A stretch of DNA of 64,000 nucleotides, taken from positions 124,001 through 188,000 of the forward strand of contig JAMPAU010000003.1 of the NCBI GenBank assembly GCA_023667045.1, read 5' to 3'. Positions 16,925 through 25,780 of this stretch are shown piece after piece. The translations under genes were made by a program, and so were the position numbers. Origin of the DNA: Ruminococcus flavefaciens. GTDB taxonomy: Bacteria > Bacillota > Clostridia > Oscillospirales > Ruminococcaceae. The number at the start of each line of letters is the position of its first letter. Within the stretch, counting starts at the first letter, position 1. Below the pieces are notes generated by a model. That model was not told the origin of the DNA, made no database searches, and saw nothing but the letters and a program-made list of their open reading frames with translations.

Positions 16925-18871
16925 TTATCTTACTTTTTTAGCTATATCGTCAATGAGTTTAACGAGTAAGTCGTTCTGAGACATAGAACCTAAATCGCCC
17001 TCACGTCTTGAACGTACCGAAACAGTACCGCTTTCAACTTCCTTGTCGCCGATAGTCAGCATAATCGGGAGTTTTTCGACAGTTGCTGAACGTATCTTAT
17101 AGCTGACTTTTTCAGCTCTGTCGTCGATAGTTGCACGGATTCCGGCAGATTCGAGTTTGGCGAGAACCTCATTGCAGTAGTCAAGGTGTCTGTCTGCAAC
17201 CGGAATGATTCTCACCTGTTCCGGAGCAACCCACAAAGGCATAGCACCTGCATATTTTTCAATCATATATGCAAGAGTTCTCTCGTAACAGCCGAGTGAT
17301 GTTCTGTGAATGATATACGGACGTTTTTTAGTGCCGTCAACGTCAACGTACTCCATACCGAATTTTTCAGCAAGCAACATATCAATCTGAATTGTAACAA
17401 GTGTGTCTTCCTTGCCGTAAACGTTCTTGTACTGAATATCGAGCTTAGGACCATAGAATGCAGCCTCGTCAATGCCTATTTCGTACTCAACGCCGAGATG
17501 GTCAAGGATTTTAGCCATAACAGCCTGTGCTTCCTCCCACTGTTCAGCCGTACCCTCGTACTTGTTTTTGGGGTTTGCAGGGTCCCACTGTGAGAATCTA
17601 AAAGTACAGTCTTCAAGAAGTCCTACAGTGCCGAGCATTTCCTTTGCGAGTTCAAGACAGTCTTTAAATTCTTCTTCAAGCTGGTCGGGACGGAGTATAA
17701 GGTGTCCCTCTGAAATAGTAAACTGACGGACACGTATAAGACCGTGCATTTCGCCGGAGTCTTCTTTTCTGAAAAGCGTAGAAGTTTCGCCCAGTCTCAT
17801 AGGCAAATCACGGTAAGAACGCTGTCTGTTGAGGAATACTTGATACTGGAAAGGACAGGTCATCGGACGGAGTGCAAAGCATTCCTTTGTTTCATCATAG
17901 GGGTCGCCTAGAATAAACATTCCGTCAAGATAGTGGTCCCAGTGTCCCGAGATTTTATAGAGTTCTCTCTTTGCAAGGTAAGGTGTTTTAGTGAGTAAAT
18001 AGCCGTGTTTCTGCTCAACATCCTCAACCCAACGCTGTAAAGTCTGAATAACTCTTGCACCCTTAGGAAGAATTATCGGAAGTCCCTGACCTATGCAGTC
18101 AACAGTTGTGAAGTATTCGAGTTCACGACCGAGTTTATTATGGTCACGGAGTTTGGCTTCTTCACGCTGTTTGATGTCTGCTTCAAGGTCGGCGTTTTTC
18201 GGGTATGCAACAGCGTATACACGTGAGAGCATTTTATTCTTTTCTGAACCTCTCCAGTAAGCACCAGTACATGAAAGGAGTTTGAAAGCCTTTACAGGAG
18301 CGGTAGTCATAAGGTGCGGACCTGCACAGAGGTCAATAAATTCTCCCTGCTTATAGAAAGAAATCGGCTCGCCCTTGCCTACGTGTTCTTCACAGAGTTC
18401 AACCTTGTAAGGCTCGTCCATTTCTTTTAGTTTAGCTATAGCGTCTTCCGGAGAGAGTTCAAACTGTTCAAGCGGAAGACCCTCTTTTACGATTTTTTTC
18501 ATTTCAGTCTCGATTTTTTCGAGTTCTTCCTGTGTGAAAGGCTTTTCAATGTCGAAATCATAGTAAAAACCGTTATCAATAGCCGGACCTATAGCAAGTT
18601 TTGCCTCCGGATAAAGTCTCTTTACAGCCTGTGCGAGAATGTGGGAGGCTGTATGCCAAAAAGTCTTTTTGCCGTCTATGCTGTCAAAAGTGCATACTTC
18701 AAAATTGCAGTCGCTTTCTATAACTGTTCTGAGGTCTTTAACCTCGCCGTTGATTTTAACACAGCATGAAGCTTTATACAGACCCATGCCGATACCCTTG
18801 ATGATTTCATAAGCCGGAGCGGAATTTTCGATTTCACGTACACTTCCGTCTTTTAAAGTTAATTTAATCAT
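16925..18871 (-). CDS. thrS: Threonyl-tRNA synthetase
   Basis: 648 residues with the full class II ThrRS order: N-terminal TGS domain, the second additional domain with HTASHILAQAVKRLYP (editing-site HxxxH), motif 2 region FRKEDSGEMHGLIRVRQF, the zinc ligands including MTCPFQ, and motif 3 SLGCYERTLAYMIE, then an anticodon-binding domain. It charges tRNA-Thr. It is preceded by a 124-residue ORF and a T-box leader, so both genes should be induced when uncharged tRNA-Thr builds up. Confidence 0.97.
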   Translation of the reverse strand: MIKLTLKDGSVREIENSAPAYEIIKGIGMGLYKASCCVKINGEVKDLRTVIESDCNFEVCTFDSIDGKKTFWHTASHILAQAVKRLYPEAKLAIGPAIDNGFYYDFDIEKPFTQEELEKIETEMKKIVKEGLPLEQFELSPEDAIAKLKEMDEPYKVELCEEHVGKGEPISFYKQGEFIDLCAGPHLMTTAPVKAFKLLSCTGAYWRGSEKNKMLSRVYAVAYPKNADLEADIKQREEAKLRDHNKLGRELEYFTTVDCIGQGLPIILPKGARVIQTLQRWVEDVEQKHGYLLTKTPYLAKRELYKISGHWDHYLDGMFILGDPYDETKECFALRPMTCPFQYQVFLNRQRSYRDLPMRLGETSTLFRKEDSGEMHGLIRVRQFTISEGHLILRPDQLEEEFKDCLELAKEMLGTVGLLEDCTFRFSQWDPANPKNKYEGTAEQWEEAQAVMAKILDHLGVEYEIGIDEAAFYGPKLDIQYKNVYGKEDTLVTIQIDMLLAEKFGMEYVDVDGTKKRPYIIHRTSLGCYERTLAYMIEKYAGAMPLWVAPEQVRIIPVADRHLDYCNEVLAKLESAGIRATIDDRAEKVSYKIRSATVEKLPIMLTIGDKEVESGTVSVRSRREGDLGSMSQNDLLVKLIDDIAKKVR

Positions 18872-18897
18872 GGTTTTTTATCTCCTTTGTAAAATTT

Positions 18898-19272
18898 TTA
18901 TAACCAGCCGACAATTTCAATGCCGTTGTCGTAACCGAGTTCCAGAGAGAGAGGTTTTAAATAGCCGTCATTGCTGTCAACATAGAAACATACAACAACG
19001 CCGTCCTCGTCGATGTCGATATATGCACTTGTGATTTGAATATTATCGGCAAGAGTTTCAGAAAAGCCGTCATAATAGCCCTCATCAGAAATTATTTCAG
19101 CTATTTTCTTTTTGTTGCGGTTCAGCTTGTCGAGTTTCTGAGCGATTTCGCTGAAATTGTCCATAATTTCCTGCTGTTCCTCGACATAGAAACGTATGGT
19201 TACATCATTTTCCCACAGTTTGTAGGAAATTTCAAAAGCTTCTTCTTTTTCGTTGTACTTAATCTGATTCAT
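18898..19272 (-). CDS. Hypothetical protein cotranscribed with thrS behind the T-box
   Basis: 124 residues from the ATG at 19272, which follows AAAGGAG; a longer frame to 19335 would overlap the T-box terminator and is rejected. The protein is acidic, begins MNQIKYNEKEEAFEISYKLW, has a helical middle (SEIAQKLDKLNRNKKKIAEII) and a beta-rich end with DIDEDGVVVCFYVD. It resembles small DUF2004-like proteins of unknown function; that label is tentative. Being the first gene behind a threonine T-box hints at a role in threonine supply or tRNA charging, which is inference. Confidence 0.7.
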   Translation of the reverse strand: MNQIKYNEKEEAFEISYKLWENDVTIRFYVEEQQEIMDNFSEIAQKLDKLNRNKKKIAEIISDEGYYDGFSETLADNIQITSAYIDIDEDGVVVCFYVDSNDGYLKPLSLELGYDNGIEIVGWL

Positions 19273-19302
19273 TTTTTCAACTCCTTTGCAGTAAATTTTT
19301 AA

Positions 19303-19548
19303 ATAAAAAAGTCCCTCACGCCTGTAAAAAGGCACAAGGGACGACTATAAAACCGTGATTCCACCCTGATTCACACAGAAAGATTCTTCCGTATCTCATT
19401 GGCTCTTTAACGGGAGCGACCGGCGTTTATTGGACGCACTCAGAGGGGGTATGCTTAAAGTTTAACCGCTGACTGTCTCACAGCTTATGACAGTCTCTCT
19501 GAAAAACGGCACAGCAACAGAAAGCCTTCCTCATCACAGATTTGATAT
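19303..19548 (-). ncRNA. T-box leader (threonine), controlling the small ORF and thrS
   Basis: The minus strand at 19353-19367 reads AGGGTGGAATCACGG, the conserved T-box sequence. A strong terminator follows (stem 19311-19342, then a T tract to 19303). Upstream are an AGAGA-containing Stem I region and, near 19448-19450, an ACC (Thr) triplet before CCCTCTGAG, a fitting place for the specifier. In this class uncharged tRNA-Thr pairs with the specifier and the T-box bulge and favours the antiterminator. The exact 5' end and specifier need a fold to confirm. It accounts for most of the 425-base gap; from about 19549 to 19697 I see nothing definite. Confidence 0.92.
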
Positions 19549-19697
19549 ATTGTAATAATAATATCATAAAATTCCGGACTTGTCAAGAGTGATTTTCAGA
19601 AAAATTGCACCTTGAAATCATTTCCAGAGTTAATAATGTATCTTATGCCGGATTTTCTTTTTTCGGAGAGCGACATAAGGTAAAAGAATATATATAA

Positions 19698-21080
19698 TTA
19701 TTTCTGCATATATTCGTCCATAGCCTTAGCCGAAGCCTTACCTGCACCCATAGCAAGAATTACCGTTGCCGCACCTGTAACAGCATCGCCACCGGCATAT
19801 ACGCCCTCTTTTGAGGTAAGACCGTTTTCGTCTGCAATAATACCGCCCCACTTCTGAGTGTCAAGACCCTTTGTTGTGGACTTGATAAGCGGATTCGGTG
19901 AAGTACCGATAGACATAATAACACTGTCGGTTTCTATTTCAATGAAAGCGTCCGGAATCGGCACTGGTCTTGCTCTGCCGGAATCGTCTGGCTCAGAAAG
20001 TTCCATCTGCTGACATACTATGCTTTTTACCCAGCCTTTTTCATCGGACTTTATCTCAACAGGGTTTGTAAGGAACTTGAAAATAATTCCTTCTTCCTTA
20101 GCGTGTTCTATTTCCTCAAGACGTGCTGGGAGTTCATTTTCTGTACGTCTGTAGACGATATATACTTCTGCACCCATTCTCTTTGCACAGCGTGCAGCGT
20201 CCATAGCAACATTACCGCCTCCGACTACAACAGCCTTTTTGCCAGCCTGTACCGGTGTGGAACTATCCGGCTTGTACGCTTTCATGAGGTTGATTCTTGT
20301 GAGGAACTCGTTAGCAGAGTAAACGCCGTTGAGGTTTTCGCCCTTTATCTTCATGAAACGTGGCAGTCCTGCACCCGAACCGATAAATATGCTCTCAAAA
20401 CCTTCTTCTTCCATGAGTTCATCAACGGATATGGTTTTTCCGACAACTGTATTTGTTTCGATTTTAACGCCCAGAGCTTTAAGTCCGTCGATTTCTTTCT
20501 GAACTATAGACTTAGGAAGTCTGAACTCCGGAATACCATAAGATAATACGCCTCCGGCAACATGGAGAGCCTCGAAAACAGTAACGTCATAGCCTTTTTT
20601 AGCAAGGTCTCCTGCACAGGCAAGTCCGGACGGACCAGAGCCTATTACGGCAACCTTATGACCGTTTGATACAGGCTTTTCAACAGGAGCTTCCGGCTGT
20701 GCATTGTGCCAGTCAGCGACGAATCTTTCAAGACGACCAATTGCTACCGGTTCGCCCTTTATGCCACGCACGCACTTTGCTTCGCACTGAGTTTCCTGCG
20801 GACATACTCTGCCACATACTGCCGGCAGTGAGCTTGACCTTGTGATTATTTTATATGCTTCCTCAAAATTTCCCTCTGCTACCTGCTGAATGAATGCCGG
20901 AATATCAATCTGTACCGGACAGCCTTTTACGCATGGTTTATTTTTGCAGTTGAGACATCTTTTAGCTTCGTCTATAGCCTGTTCTTCTGTGTAGCCGAGA
21001 GCCACTTCTCCGAAATTCTTGTTTCTTACGTCCGGATTCTGTACGGGCATTTCGTTTTTCTTTAATGACATATTAGGCAT
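19698..21080 (-). CDS. nfnB: NfnB-type / GltD-like NADPH:ferredoxin oxidoreductase large subunit
   Basis: 460 residues. N-terminal cysteine clusters (CLNCKNKPCVKGCP and CGRVCPQETQCEAKC) ligate iron-sulfur centres, followed by two Rossmann folds: FAD-binding VAVIGSGPSGLACAGDLAK and NAD(P)H-binding AVVVGGGNVAMDAARCAKR. The glutamate synthase small-subunit family shares this fold. The adjacent partner gene one base upstream encodes the NfnA subunit, so this is most likely the electron-bifurcating NADH-dependent ferredoxin:NADP oxidoreductase, balancing NADH, NADPH and ferredoxin pools in fermentation. No glutamate synthase large subunit is nearby. Confidence 0.92.
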   Translation of the reverse strand: MPNMSLKKNEMPVQNPDVRNKNFGEVALGYTEEQAIDEAKRCLNCKNKPCVKGCPVQIDIPAFIQQVAEGNFEEAYKIITRSSSLPAVCGRVCPQETQCEAKCVRGIKGEPVAIGRLERFVADWHNAQPEAPVEKPVSNGHKVAVIGSGPSGLACAGDLAKKGYDVTVFEALHVAGGVLSYGIPEFRLPKSIVQKEIDGLKALGVKIETNTVVGKTISVDELMEEEGFESIFIGSGAGLPRFMKIKGENLNGVYSANEFLTRINLMKAYKPDSSTPVQAGKKAVVVGGGNVAMDAARCAKRMGAEVYIVYRRTENELPARLEEIEHAKEEGIIFKFLTNPVEIKSDEKGWVKSIVCQQMELSEPDDSGRARPVPIPDAFIEIETDSVIMSIGTSPNPLIKSTTKGLDTQKWGGIIADENGLTSKEGVYAGGDAVTGAATVILAMGAGKASAKAMDEYMQK

Positions 21081-21081
21081 T

Positions 21082-21924
21082 TTATTTTACCTCCTGTTTG
21101 AAAAGATTACAAGTATCTTCATGTGCCTTTCTTTCAAAGGGCTTGTACATTGCACCACGTGACATAGCTTCATCAAAGTCTATGAGGTGACCGTCAAATT
21201 CAGGACCGTCAACACAGGCGAACTTTGTTTCACCGCCTACAGTAAGACGGCAACCACCGCACATTCCTGTACCGTCAATCATGATAGGATTCATTGAGGC
21301 AACAGTGGGTATTTCATACTGCTTTGTAAGCTGACAGACAAACTTCATCATGATAAGCGGACCTATTGTTATAACTCTGTCATATTTTTCACCGCTGTCA
21401 ATAAGCTTTTTGAGTGCGTCGGTAACAAGACCCTTTTCGCCTGCCGAGCCGTCGTCAGACATAAGCACGAACTTTGAACTTGACGCTCTGAACTCGTCTT
21501 CCAAGATAACTAAATCCTTGTTTCTGAAACCTACTATTGAATGAACCTCAACGCCTAATTCGTGGAGTTTCTTTGCTACAGGGTAGGCGATAGCACAGCC
21601 GACACCTCCTCCGACAACAGCAACCTTTTTAAGACCGTCTGTTTCGGTAGCACGTCCGAGAGGTCCTGCAAAGTCGTGCAGACAGTCGCCCTCATTCATG
21701 TGATTGAGTTTTTCAGTAGTAGCACCTACAATCTGGAAAATTATTGTAACTGTACCTGCTGTGCGGTCGAAATCTGCTATAGTAAGCGGAATGCGTTCGC
21801 CGTCCTCATCGGTTCTGAGGATAATAAACTGTCCCGGTTCGCATTTCTTTGCAACTCTGGGGGCGTTGATTTTCATAAGGGTAACAGTCGGGTTAAGACT
21901 TTTCTTTTCTAAAATTTCAAACAT
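21082..21924 (-). CDS. nfnA: NfnA-type ferredoxin-NADP oxidoreductase subunit (sulfide dehydrogenase/PyrK-like)
   Basis: 280 residues from the ATG at 21924 (AAAGGAAA upstream); a longer frame to 22137 crosses the promoter and is not used. FAD-binding RIPLTIAD, NAD-binding VAVVGGGVGCAIAYPVAKKL, and a C-terminal [2Fe-2S] Cys cluster (CGGCRLTVGGETKFACVDGPEFDGHLIDF, quoted here by its ends C-G-G-C and ACVDGPEFD). It is the small subunit of the flavin-based bifurcating complex with the downstream gene; the one-base spacing fits a fixed complex. Confidence 0.92.
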   Translation of the reverse strand: MFEILEKKSLNPTVTLMKINAPRVAKKCEPGQFIILRTDEDGERIPLTIADFDRTAGTVTIIFQIVGATTEKLNHMNEGDCLHDFAGPLGRATETDGLKKVAVVGGGVGCAIAYPVAKKLHELGVEVHSIVGFRNKDLVILEDEFRASSSKFVLMSDDGSAGEKGLVTDALKKLIDSGEKYDRVITIGPLIMMKFVCQLTKQYEIPTVASMNPIMIDGTGMCGGCRLTVGGETKFACVDGPEFDGHLIDFDEAMSRGAMYKPFERKAHEDTCNLFKQEVK

Positions 21925-21944
21925 AAGAAAAAATTTCCTTTCAT

Positions 21945-21970
21945 AAAAATGTGCCGTCATCTCCGACGGC
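21945..21970 (-). promoter_or_regulatory. Hairpin with T tract directly upstream of nfnA
   Basis: Stem GCCGTC/GACGGC followed by ACATTTTTA on the minus strand, about 20 bases before the nfnA start. It could be the terminator of the upstream LysR gene or an attenuator in the nfnA leader; a TATAAT further upstream (near 22000) would put it inside the leader. Confidence 0.45.
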
Positions 21971-22175
21971 AATAGTGGGTCATTTAATATTATATCATAT
22001 AATATCAAGTCGGGGAAATATAAATATTTTAATGTTGCTATTCTTTTATTGGCATTTATGGCGTAAAACAGCGTTTGATTAGATATACAATCTGCACAAA
22101 TATTTAACTGTGAAAATCCGTTCAGACAGAATAGCATTGCGGTTATCGGAATAAAGATATTCCTTTTTGTATATA

Positions 22176-23126
22176 TCAGCGATATTCACAGAAAGCCGTT
22201 TCGTTGCGTACTTCATAGAATTTATTTACAAGTTTCCGCTCCATATCAGAGAGTTTGTGACCTGCCGAGTATATCAGCATATCCTTGAAACTATTATCAT
22301 TGAAAGTGCATTTTCGCTGGACAAGGTTATATTTCTGACATAGGCTTTCCGGCACTGGAGAATCAAGCATGAAAGACTGCGGGACAGTCAGCAGAAAATC
22401 CAAAGCACTTCCTCTGTCGTACATACACACCTTGCGTACTGGAATATCTGCCGGACGGTTTGCGGAGTAAAGTTTTTCAACAGCCCCCGAAACATACGGT
22501 ATAGCGTCATCTCCCTGAGTGAGTTCTATATAGTTGCATGAGAGGTCTGAGTAGCATATGTTTTCTTCTTCTGCTGAGGGGTGTTCAGCAGACATAACAG
22601 CCAGCATTTCAAACTCCCACAACAGCTTGCTTTTAAGGTTTTTTTCTTCAAGGAAGTCCGTGAAATATTTTTCGTGTGCCGTATTAAATCTGATTATTCC
22701 GAAATCATAGCCGTTGTCACGGACGTTTTCGATAGTACGCAGGGAATTAGTTTCACAGAAATAAACTTCCATATCTTCCGAGCCGTGAGTATCGGCGATA
22801 TATTCTGAAAAAGCCTTTGATATATAGCCGGTGCGTGGGACGGATATGCGGAGTTTTGTATTTTTGGATTTTTCGGGTGAGTGTATGGCTTCCATGTTGT
22901 CAATCTGCATGAGAATCTGCTTTGCATAGCCTAAGAATTTCAGACCTTGGTCGGTAGGTATAACGCCCTTTGAGGTACGTCTGAATATCGTGATTCCCAG
23001 CGTATTTTCCAGTTCCTTTATTGCCTTGCTCAGATTAGGCTGAGCCATGTACAGATTTTCGGCAGCCTGAGTGATTGAACGTGTCTTTTCAATTTCGACC
23101 GCATACCTAAAATGAAGTGTATTCAC
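22176..23126 (-). CDS. LysR-family transcriptional regulator
   Basis: 316 residues with an N-terminal winged helix-turn-helix (about 1-60; SITQAAENLYMAQPNLSKAI then LGITIFRRTSKGVIPTDQG) and a C-terminal periplasmic-binding-like effector domain. Such regulators usually control a neighbouring gene in response to a small molecule. Candidate targets are nfnA/nfnB downstream or the acetyltransferase upstream; neither is shown by the sequence. The start follows GGAGGTTAA by a short gap. Confidence 0.9.
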   Translation of the reverse strand: MNTLHFRYAVEIEKTRSITQAAENLYMAQPNLSKAIKELENTLGITIFRRTSKGVIPTDQGLKFLGYAKQILMQIDNMEAIHSPEKSKNTKLRISVPRTGYISKAFSEYIADTHGSEDMEVYFCETNSLRTIENVRDNGYDFGIIRFNTAHEKYFTDFLEEKNLKSKLLWEFEMLAVMSAEHPSAEEENICYSDLSCNYIELTQGDDAIPYVSGAVEKLYSANRPADIPVRKVCMYDRGSALDFLLTVPQSFMLDSPVPESLCQKYNLVQRKCTFNDNSFKDMLIYSAGHKLSDMERKLVNKFYEVRNETAFCEYR

Positions 23127-23145
23127 AGCTTAACCTCCTTGTGAC

Positions 23146-23808
23146 TTACTTTATTATTTCCTCAACAGAATAATGCCTTGTTTTTTTCTTGGGTGGTTCG
23201 GGAATGGGTTCTGGTTCGGAGGGAGTTTCCGGTTCGGGTGGAATATATGTACTTTCCGGAATATCTTTTACCGGCTTGCACGGATTTCCCACAGCTACCA
23301 CCCCCGACGGTATATCTTTGGTTACGACGCTTCCTCCGCCTATAACAACATTGTCGCCGATAGTCACGCCCGGCATAACACATACGTTTCCACCAATCCA
23401 TACGTTACTGCCTACTTTTATCGGCTTTGCGTATTCAAGACCGGCGTTGCGTGCTTTATAGTCGAGCGGATGACCTGCCGTGAAAAAACTGCAATTCGGA
23501 CCTATGAAAACATTATCGCCGAATATTACCTCTGCACAGTCAAGAATAACTAAATTGTGGTTGGAATAGAAGTTATCGCCGAGTATTATATTATAGCCGT
23601 AGTCGCAGAAAAAATTCGGTTCTATCCAGGTATTTTCGCCCTTGAATGCAATAATCCTGCTGAGTAGTCTTTCACGTTTCTGAAAGTCATTGTATGTTAC
23701 GGCGTTGTATTCGGCACAGAGTTTTTTAACGCTTATACGGTCGGCAGTAAGTTCTTTGTCACCGCCGTTGTAGAGTTCGCCGGACTGTTGTTTTTCCTTT
23801 TCGGTCAT
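23146..23808 (-). CDS. Maltose/galactoside O-acetyltransferase-like hexapeptide enzyme with Pro/Glu tail
   Basis: 220 residues. The N-terminal Maa-type helix region is followed by a left-handed beta-helix of hexapeptide repeats (VGSNVWIGGNVCVMPGVTIG, VVIGGGSVVTKDIP) with the catalytic His in FFTAGHPLD and the closing VVAVGNPCKPVK. These enzymes acetylate sugars or sugar-like acceptors with acetyl-CoA. A Pro/Glu-rich extension of about 25 residues and a short basic end follow, which is unusual for the family and may be an interaction tail. Acceptor unknown. Confidence 0.88.
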   Translation of the reverse strand: MTEKEKQQSGELYNGGDKELTADRISVKKLCAEYNAVTYNDFQKRERLLSRIIAFKGENTWIEPNFFCDYGYNIILGDNFYSNHNLVILDCAEVIFGDNVFIGPNCSFFTAGHPLDYKARNAGLEYAKPIKVGSNVWIGGNVCVMPGVTIGDNVVIGGGSVVTKDIPSGVVAVGNPCKPVKDIPESTYIPPEPETPSEPEPIPEPPKKKTRHYSVEEIIK

Positions 23809-23838
23809 TTTTAATCCTCCTTTTAAATATTAAATTTA

Positions 23839-24543
23839 TTATCCAAGATTATCTATTGCATATTGTGCTTCTTCCGGAGTAAATTGCTCTCCATATTCTG
23901 ATACAAGCTGGTCATATATACTGGCAGTTGACATTGCCATATCGTTCTGATAACTTTTAGCTTTTTCAAGAGCATTTCTGTTGTAATCTGTTACAAGATT
24001 GTCTATAGCATACTGTGCTTCTTCCGGAGTAAATTGCTCTCCATATTCTGATGTAAGCTGTTCATAAATTTTCATTTTAGACATATATAAATTATCACTG
24101 TAAGATTCAGCTTTTTTAAGAGCGTTAGCATTATAATCAGCATTTAAATTTTCAAGGGCATAATTGGCAGCTTCTGGTGAAAATTTTTCCACATACTCTG
24201 ATGTAAGCTGGTCATACAATTTTGCTCTTGACATATATAAAGTATCACTATATGACTGAGCTCTTTTAAGAGCATTTTTATAATCAGCAGGCACGTCAGG
24301 TGTATCTTCCGACACGTCAGGTGTATCTTCCTGCAAATCATTTGTTACAGGTTGAGTAATATCATTTTCATTAGTTTCTGATTCAGTAATTTGTTCAGGT
24401 CTGTTTTTAGTGGATGTATCTGGTTCTGAGGTTTTATTACCACTGTTTCCGATGCCGATAATTGCCACTATTATTATACAAAGCACACTTAGACAGCCAC
24501 AACCTGCTGTTTTCTTCTTTTTGGAAATTTCTTTATTTTTCAT
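23839..24543 (-). CDS. Membrane-anchored protein with three Ltp-type repeats (superinfection-exclusion lipoprotein family)
   Basis: About 234 residues from the ATG at 24543 (GGAGAATAAAA upstream). A basic N-terminus and a membrane helix (about 18-36) are followed by an acidic Thr/Glu/Asp linker with a tandem EDTPDV repeat, then three 48-50-residue repeats of the form ALxxAxSYxxxLxMSxxxxYxQL then SEYGEQFTPEEAQYAIDNL. This is the Ltp/host cell surface-exposed lipoprotein repeat, known from the phage TP-J34 exclusion protein that blocks DNA entry. Repeats 2 and 3 share a nearly identical 39-base DNA stretch 150 bases apart. A role against phages is inferred from the family; it lies in a cell-wall gene run. 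Confidence 0.8.
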   Translation of the reverse strand: MKNKEISKKKKTAGCGCLSVLCIIIVAIIGIGNSGNKTSEPDTSTKNRPEQITESETNENDITQPVTNDLQEDTPDVSEDTPDVPADYKNALKRAQSYSDTLYMSRAKLYDQLTSEYVEKFSPEAANYALENLNADYNANALKKAESYSDNLYMSKMKIYEQLTSEYGEQFTPEEAQYAIDNLVTDYNRNALEKAKSYQNDMAMSTASIYDQLVSEYGEQFTPEEAQYAIDNLG

Positions 24544-24556
24544 TTTTATTCTCCTT

Positions 24557-25753
24557 TTACATTTTACTTCCCTTACTACCCTTTGCCCCGAAACTTCCGC
24601 CGGAAGCAAGTATATTAGTATCAAAGGAATAGTTTATTTTTTCGCCCATTCTGTAGCGTTTGAGTGCAAGCTGTATCATTCTTTCGAGGAGTTCCGGATA
24701 TTTAACTCCCTTAGGTTGCCACAGATAGAAAGCAAGCGAACCAGGTATAGTGTTTATTTCGTTTATGTAAACTTTATTGTCGTTCATGTCAATCATGAAG
24801 TCTATACGTGTAACGCCGTTGCAACCGAGATAGCGGAATGCCTCAACAGCGGTCTTGCGAATAAATTCGTCCTGTTCTGGAGTGATGTCAGCAGGGATTT
24901 TTCTTTTAAGGGTAGCCATGCCCTTGCTACCTCCGGATTTACCACCGCCAACGTATTTCTGTTCATAGCTGAGAATATCATCAGTGCTTGCCTGTACTGG
25001 TTCTTCACATACAGAAGCCTCTGCACTTTCGCTGTCACCGACTACAGAGCAGTTTATCTCTTTCAGATTTACGACTGCCGGCTCAACAAGTATTCTGTCA
25101 GAAAACTCAAATGCGTTTTCCATTGATTTAATGAGACCGTCTCTGTCCTTAGCCTTTGAGATACCAACGCTTGAACCTAGATTTATAGGCTTTACAATAA
25201 CCGGATAGCCGAATTTCTTTTCCACCTTGTCGGCACATTCTTCTATGTGGTCAATCTCAAATGACGAAAATCTGCAACAGTCAAGCACAGGGAATCCAGC
25301 GTCTTTGAGGAGTATTTTCATAACGAATTTATCCATACCCACAGCAGAGGCGAGAACGTCACAGCCAACATATGGAATATCAAGGGTCTGTAAATAGCCC
25401 TGTAAAGCACCGTCTTCAACGTTAGTGCCGTGTACTATCGGGAATGCTATATCAACGTCTGAAATAACGTTAGAGCCGAATTTCTTCATTTTCTGTCTGA
25501 TAAGCTGTACCTTTCCCTCGCTTCTAACGAAAACACAGGCGGTACACTCTTTGAGCATTTCTGGAATATTCTTGTATGAGTTTATATCAAAGAGCTTTTC
25601 GCCTGTCCAGAACTCATTCTGCTTAGTCATATAGACTGGAATTATGTTATATTTTTCCTTGTTAATGCTTGTCATAGCTTGAACGGCTGAAATAACAGAT
25701 ACTTCATGTTCAACGCTTTTACCGCCGAAAAGTACAGCAAGATTGATTTTCAT
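24557..25753 (-). CDS. ddl: D-alanine-D-alanine ligase
   Basis: 398 residues, ATP-grasp fold: N-terminal LAVLFGGKSVEHEVSVISA, then IVHGTNVEDGALQGYLQ, the ATP-binding VIVKPINLGSSVGISKA, NCSVVGD and the metal-binding C-terminal VTRIDFMID and YINEINTIPGSLAFYLW. It joins two D-alanines for peptidoglycan precursors. A 14-residue Gly/Ser/Lys end is unusual. AAAGGAG precedes the ATG. The gene follows a MurF-like ligase by 27 bases, the next step of the same pathway. Whether it makes D-Ala-D-Ala or another depsipeptide cannot be settled by eye. Confidence 0.95.
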   Translation of the reverse strand: MKINLAVLFGGKSVEHEVSVISAVQAMTSINKEKYNIIPVYMTKQNEFWTGEKLFDINSYKNIPEMLKECTACVFVRSEGKVQLIRQKMKKFGSNVISDVDIAFPIVHGTNVEDGALQGYLQTLDIPYVGCDVLASAVGMDKFVMKILLKDAGFPVLDCCRFSSFEIDHIEECADKVEKKFGYPVIVKPINLGSSVGISKAKDRDGLIKSMENAFEFSDRILVEPAVVNLKEINCSVVGDSESAEASVCEEPVQASTDDILSYEQKYVGGGKSGGSKGMATLKRKIPADITPEQDEFIRKTAVEAFRYLGCNGVTRIDFMIDMNDNKVYINEINTIPGSLAFYLWQPKGVKYPELLERMIQLALKRYRMGEKINYSFDTNILASGGSFGAKGSKGSKM

Positions 25754-25780
25754 AATAAAAATTACTCCTTTTATATAAAA

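Noticed and set aside
19304-19335. Longer N-terminus for the ORF behind the T-box
   Set aside because: It would require translating the T-box terminator; the ATG at 19272 has a proper ribosome site.
20103-20546. A 147-codon plus-strand frame opposite nfnB
   Set aside because: Shadow of a strongly conserved gene; composition rich in Cys/Phe typical of antisense frames.
21925-22137. Extended N-terminus for nfnA
   Set aside because: The added residues are AT-driven and unlike the family; the conserved domain begins at the ATG at 21924 with a ribosome site.
23850-24260. Regularly spaced DNA repeats resembling a CRISPR array
   Set aside because: The 150-base period equals the protein Ltp repeat and stays in frame; there are no short direct repeats with unique spacers.
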